From Streptomyces drozdowiczii (GTDB lineage Bacteria; Actinomycetota; Actinomycetes; Streptomycetales; Streptomycetaceae), in NCBI RefSeq assembly GCF_026167665.1, contig NZ_CP098740.1, forward strand, positions 2,666,001-2,730,000: a DNA stretch of 64,000 bases, in the 5' to 3' direction. Under the pieces are notes generated by a model. It worked only from the letters and a program-made list of their open reading frames with translations, had not been told where the DNA came from and made no database searches. Made by a program: the position numbers and the translations under genes. Of the stretch, positions 60,570 through 64,000 are shown one piece after another. The stretch's first letter is position 1. Every line of letters begins with the position of its first letter.

Positions 60570-62917
60570 GCCGTTTCCCCCAGGGGTGGGTCGTCGTGGG
60601 CCGTCGCGGGGCGGTCGTCCAGGCCGAGGAGCAGGCGGAGGACCGGGACCACCGCGTCCGCGCGGGCGGTGTCCAGGACCGGACCGAAGCCCGGAGCCGT
60701 GGCACCGGCGCCCGCCGGGGAGCCGGCACCCGGTGCCCCGGCCGGGGCCGGGCCGCGCCGGACGAGGTCGCCCAGGGTGCGCCGGACGCCCGCCTCGTAC
60801 GCGGAGAACGTGCGCCGCAGCAGGGGCAGCACATCGGTGAACGTGTCGGCGGGGACCGCGGTGAGCCAGGCGTCGACCAGGGCGAGCAGCCGTTCGTCGT
60901 GGACGAGGAGCATGCCGCCGCCCGCCGCCCCGCCGACGAAGCCCTCGATCCAGGCGGCGGCGTCGGCGGGCGGGGTGCCCGGGGAGAGGGCGAGGCCCAT
61001 CAGCCGGGCGGCGGCGTCCTGGTCGAGGTGGCCGTCGTCCAGGAGCAGCCGGGCGGCCCGGCCCCGGATGACGCCCGCGACGGTGTCCCGGACGGTGAGC
61101 TTGTGCAGCACCGCGCGCCACCGCGTCCGCAGCCCGTCCGCGCTCGAAGGGACGGCACCGGCGAGCAGCCCGATGGCGGTGTGGACGCCGTCCACCTGGC
61201 GGCGCAGCGCCTCGGCCCCGTCCGCGTCCAGCCCGGTGCAGGCGGGGGGCAGCCCGACGCAGATCCGCTCCGCGAGGCCGGCCGCGACCTCCCCGAGCGC
61301 GGTGGTGTCCGTGGCGCGGACGTCTCCGTAGCGCAGGGTGCGGGCCAGGGCCGGGAGGGCGTCCGCGAGATGGCCGACGTCGGAGTCGAGCGCGGCGCGG
61401 TCGGCGAGGGCCCGCATCACGACCGGCAGGGCGTCCGGCAGATCGGCGAGCAGACAGCGCTCGGCCAGCGCGGTGACCTCCGCGAGCGCGGTGGCGGCCA
61501 GGGCGTCGGACTCGGCGCGGGCGGTGGCGGCGGAGAGCACGGTGGTGCCCCAGACGCCCGCCTCCGCGACGCGCACATACAGCTCCGGCTCCCAGCGCAG
61601 CCGCCAGCTCTCCCGGAAGGTGCCGGTGCTCCCCCGGCCGGTGGCCGGTTCACCCCAGGCGATGCCGAGGAGGCGGAGCCGGTGCAGCAGGCGGCTGCGG
61701 GAGGCGTCGGTCTCCTTGCGGAGGTCGAGGTCGATCTCCCGTTCATCGGCCTCCGGCTTGAGCCGCAGGGTGCGCTGCTGCCGGGTCAGGTCGCGCTGGA
61801 GCGGGACGGCGGGGGCGGTGTCGGGGACCTCGCCGAGCTTGGTGCCGACGACGAGGCGGTCGTGGACGAGCGCGAGGGGCACGTCGGAGCCCTCGCACAT
61901 GACGGCCCGGATCGCGTCGGTCGTCTCGCTCAGCCCGGCGAGCGGGCGGCCGCGCATCGCGGCGAGCGTCTCGGCGAGCCGGACGGCCTCGATGGCGTGG
62001 GCGGACGAGACGAACCGGTCCTCGTCGCGCAGGAGTCCGGCGACCTTGGTCATCCACCGGGCGATGGGGCGGTCCGGGGCGGCGAAGAGGTGCTCGTACC
62101 AGCCGGGGGACTCGATGCCCGCGCCGTATCCGCTGTGCCGGGCGAGCCGGCGGTGGGTCCAGGGCACCCAGGTCAGTTCGGCCTTGGCCTTGGGCAGGCC
62201 CTTGAGCAGGGCCCGGTCGGCGGTGAGCGTCGTCCGGGTGAGGAGGGCGGGGACGTGCCAGGCACCGCAGACCACGGCGAAGTCGTCGCTGAACTCCTTC
62301 TTCGCCGTCCGGATCCGGATGCGCATGTACGCCTCGCGCACCGCGTCCCTGGGATGCCCGCCGTCCCCGTACGCCTCGCGGAGCGCGGTCATCGCCTCGC
62401 CGAGCGCGGCGAACGCGGCGAGCGGTCCGGCCGCCTCGCCGCTGCCGGGGACGCGGTGCTCGACCACGTCCTCCCACCAGCGCTCGGGGTCGTCGTACCC
62501 GGCGGTCTCGGCGAGCACGCGGATCGGGTCGACGGGGACGGGCCGTGCGTCGGGCTCCTCCTGGGAGGCGTCGTCGGCCTCCATCGCCAGCGAGTGCGCG
62601 GCGGGCAGGTCGATGAAGCGGACGGGCACGTCCCGGGCCAGGGCCCAGCGGATCGCGACCCACTCGGGGGAGAACTCGGCGAACGGCCAGAACGCGGCCC
62701 GGCCGGGGTCGTCCACCGCGTGGGCGAGCAGGGCGACCGGAGGCCGCATCTCCTCGTCGGCGGCGAGCGGCAGCAGCGCGTCGCCCTCGGGCGGGCCCTC
62801 GATGAGGACCGCGCGCGGGTTCGCCGTGTCGAGGGCGGCGCGGACGGCGCGGGCCGAGCCGGGGCCGTGGTGCCGCACCCCCAGCAGCAGCGGCCCCGCT
62901 CCACGGGTCTCGGTCAT
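60566..62917 (-). CDS. DUF5682 protein of a MoxR-VWA operon
   Basis: 783 residues, soluble. It starts with PLLLGVRHHGPGSARAVRAALD and PRAVLIEGPPEGD (about 9-42), then RFIDLPAAHSLAME near residue 105, AYMRIRIRTAKKEFSDDFAVVCGAWHVPALL near residue 195, and WVPWTHRRLARHSGYGAGIESPGWYEHLF near residue 240. The His-rich GVRHHGPGS and GAWHVPAL motifs could bind metal, recalling TraB/EreA-like folds, but that is only a resemblance. The C-terminal half is helical, with a Pro/Ala/Gly linker near 730. It overlaps both neighbours by 4 nt. I recognise the DUF and its usual partners, not its activity. Confidence 0.85.
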   Translation of the reverse strand: MTETRGAGPLLLGVRHHGPGSARAVRAALDTANPRAVLIEGPPEGDALLPLAADEEMRPPVALLAHAVDDPGRAAFWPFAEFSPEWVAIRWALARDVPVRFIDLPAAHSLAMEADDASQEEPDARPVPVDPIRVLAETAGYDDPERWWEDVVEHRVPGSGEAAGPLAAFAALGEAMTALREAYGDGGHPRDAVREAYMRIRIRTAKKEFSDDFAVVCGAWHVPALLTRTTLTADRALLKGLPKAKAELTWVPWTHRRLARHSGYGAGIESPGWYEHLFAAPDRPIARWMTKVAGLLRDEDRFVSSAHAIEAVRLAETLAAMRGRPLAGLSETTDAIRAVMCEGSDVPLALVHDRLVVGTKLGEVPDTAPAVPLQRDLTRQQRTLRLKPEADEREIDLDLRKETDASRSRLLHRLRLLGIAWGEPATGRGSTGTFRESWRLRWEPELYVRVAEAGVWGTTVLSAATARAESDALAATALAEVTALAERCLLADLPDALPVVMRALADRAALDSDVGHLADALPALARTLRYGDVRATDTTALGEVAAGLAERICVGLPPACTGLDADGAEALRRQVDGVHTAIGLLAGAVPSSADGLRTRWRAVLHKLTVRDTVAGVIRGRAARLLLDDGHLDQDAAARLMGLALSPGTPPADAAAWIEGFVGGAAGGGMLLVHDERLLALVDAWLTAVPADTFTDVLPLLRRTFSAYEAGVRRTLGDLVRRGPAPAGAPGAGSPAGAGATAPGFGPVLDTARADAVVPVLRLLLGLDDRPATAHDDPPLGETA

Positions 62918-64000
62918 GCGGACGCCTCCCGGCAGGCGCGGTAGAAGTCCTTCCAGCCGTCCCGCTCGCGCACCACGGTCTCCAGGTACTCCTGCCAGAT
63001 GACCCGGTCCGCCGCCGGGTCGCGGACGACGGCGCCGAGGATGCCGGCCGCGACGTCGCCGGGGCGGAGCACGCCGTCCCCGAAGTGGGCGGCGAGCGCG
63101 AGGCCGTTGGTGACGACGGAGATGGCCTCGGCCGTGGAGAGCGTCCCCGAGGGGGACTTGAGCTTGGTGCGGCCGTCGGTGGTGACGCCGTCGCGCAGTT
63201 CGCGGAAGACCGTGACGACGCGGCGGATCTCGGCGAGGCCGTCGGGCGCGGGCGGCAGGTCCAGCGAGCGGCCGACCTGGTCGACGCGGCGGGAGACGAT
63301 CTCGACCTCCGCCTCCGGGGTCGCGGGCAGCGGCAGCACCACGGTGTTGAACCGGCGGCGCAGCGCGCTGGACAGCTCGTTGACGCCCCGGTCGCGGTCG
63401 TTGGCGGTCGCGATGACGTTGAACCCGCGCACCGCCTGGACCTCCTGGCCCAGCTCGGGCAGGGGCAGGGTCTTCTCGGAGAGGATCGTGATCAGCGAGT
63501 CCTGCACATCGGCGGGGATGCGGGTCAGTTCCTCGATGCGGGCGGTCATGCCCTGGGCCATGGCGCGCATCAGCGGGCTGGGCACGAGCGCGTCGCGGCT
63601 GGGGCCGTTGGCGAGCAGCTGCGCGTAGTTCCACCCGTAGCGGACGGCCTCCTCCGGGGTACCCGCGGTGCCCTGGACGAGCAGAGTCGAGTCCCCGCTG
63701 ACGGCGGCGGCCAGATGCTCGGACACCCAGGTCTTCGCGGTGCCGGGGACGCCGAGGAGCAGCAGCGCGCGGTCGGTGGCGAGCGTGGTGACGGCGACCT
63801 CGACGAGGCGGCGCGGGCCCACGTACTTGGGTGTGATGACGGTGCCGTCGGGCAGGGTGCCGCCGAGCAGATACGTCGCGACGGCCCAGGGCGACAGGCG
63901 CCAACGCTCGGGCCTGGGGCGGTCGTCGGCCGCCGCGAGCGCCTTCAGCTCGTCGGCGAAGGCGTCCTCGGCATGCGGGCGCAGGGCCTCGGCTGAGCTC
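62914..64000 (-). CDS. MoxR-type AAA+ ATPase (5' end beyond window)
   Basis: 361 residues are visible and the start is outside the window. RPERWRLSPWAVATYLLGGTLPDGTVITPKYVGPRRLVEVAVTTLATDRA precedes Walker A LLLGVPGTAKTWVSEHL. The Walker B region is ARIEELTRIPADVQDSLITILSEK, with the Glu-Glu pair replacing the usual DE. Sensor 1 is VIATANDRDRGVN and the arginine finger is SALRRRFNTV. The C-domain ends in WKDFYRACREASA. It should form a hexamer that uses ATP to remodel the substrate presented by the VWA protein. Its TGA overlaps the DUF5682 ATG. Confidence 0.9.
   Translation of the reverse strand, partial: SSAEALRPHAEDAFADELKALAAADDRPRPERWRLSPWAVATYLLGGTLPDGTVITPKYVGPRRLVEVAVTTLATDRALLLLGVPGTAKTWVSEHLAAAVSGDSTLLVQGTAGTPEEAVRYGWNYAQLLANGPSRDALVPSPLMRAMAQGMTARIEELTRIPADVQDSLITILSEKTLPLPELGQEVQAVRGFNVIATANDRDRGVNELSSALRRRFNTVVLPLPATPEAEVEIVSRRVDQVGRSLDLPPAPDGLAEIRRVVTVFRELRDGVTTDGRTKLKSPSGTLSTAEAISVVTNGLALAAHFGDGVLRPGDVAAGILGAVVRDPAADRVIWQEYLETVVRERDGWKDFYRACREASA

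Overview
The window is high-GC actinobacterial DNA and looks like a Streptomyces chromosome core. The support is strong GC bias at third codon positions, many GTG/TTG starts, TAnnnT -10 boxes followed directly by start codons, and a gene order that matches the conserved sucCD - purNH - folD - mdh - trpS - sdhCDAB - nucleoside ABC/cdd stretch known from Streptomyces coelicolor (the SCO48xx-SCO49xx region, from memory). No rRNA, tRNA, CRISPR array, insertion sequence or prophage was recognised.

Layout. 1-5640 (minus): a nucleoside uptake and salvage operon (BMP-family lipoprotein, ABC ATPase, two permeases, cytidine deaminase). 5790-7028: an M20 amidohydrolase. 7213-17871: a cell-wall glycopolymer cluster in two divergent arms. 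The minus arm has a DUF6716 protein, a nonulosonate cytidylyltransferase fused to a HAD phosphatase, a NeuB-type synthase and a sialyltransferase-like enzyme. The plus arm has a GT2, a polysialyltransferase-like enzyme, a YfhO-type membrane protein and a methyltransferase. It resembles the Kdn-teichulosonic acid locus of S. coelicolor. 17893-26181: LysE exporter, L,D-transpeptidase lipoprotein, ECF sigma factor with a probable anti-sigma partner, DUF4328 protein, GH20 hexosaminidase and an OHCU decarboxylase-like protein. 26425-29845: sdhCDAB. 29999-39015: MarR/MFS pair, TetR, solute-binding protein, metallophosphoesterase, SCO4848-family protein, D,D-carboxypeptidase and YihY. 39156-41314: a DprE1/DprE2-like pair. 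42023-49864: trpS, rocD, MocR regulator with an AhpD-like neighbour, PEP mutase-like protein, mdh, DUF3017 and folD. 50091-59174: RDD protein, purH/purN, two membrane proteins, an XRE-sigma hybrid and sucCD. 59364-64000: a translationally coupled VWA - DUF5682 - MoxR AAA+ operon, cut by the window edge.

Functionally the window joins TCA enzymes (sdh, mdh, suc), purine and folate one-carbon genes (purN, purH, folD), nucleoside salvage and wall-polymer assembly and remodelling (Kdn cluster, L,D-transpeptidase, D,D-carboxypeptidase). The least understood module is the MoxR/DUF5682/VWA operon at the right edge, which has the architecture of an ATPase-driven metal-insertion or conflict system.

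Sequence quality. Ten genes, including sucD, carry eleven apparent single-base deletions. Every one can be placed in a short G or C run and repaired by adding one base. This looks like homopolymer undercalling rather than real gene decay. These genes are given at full repaired extent and the break is described in each entry.
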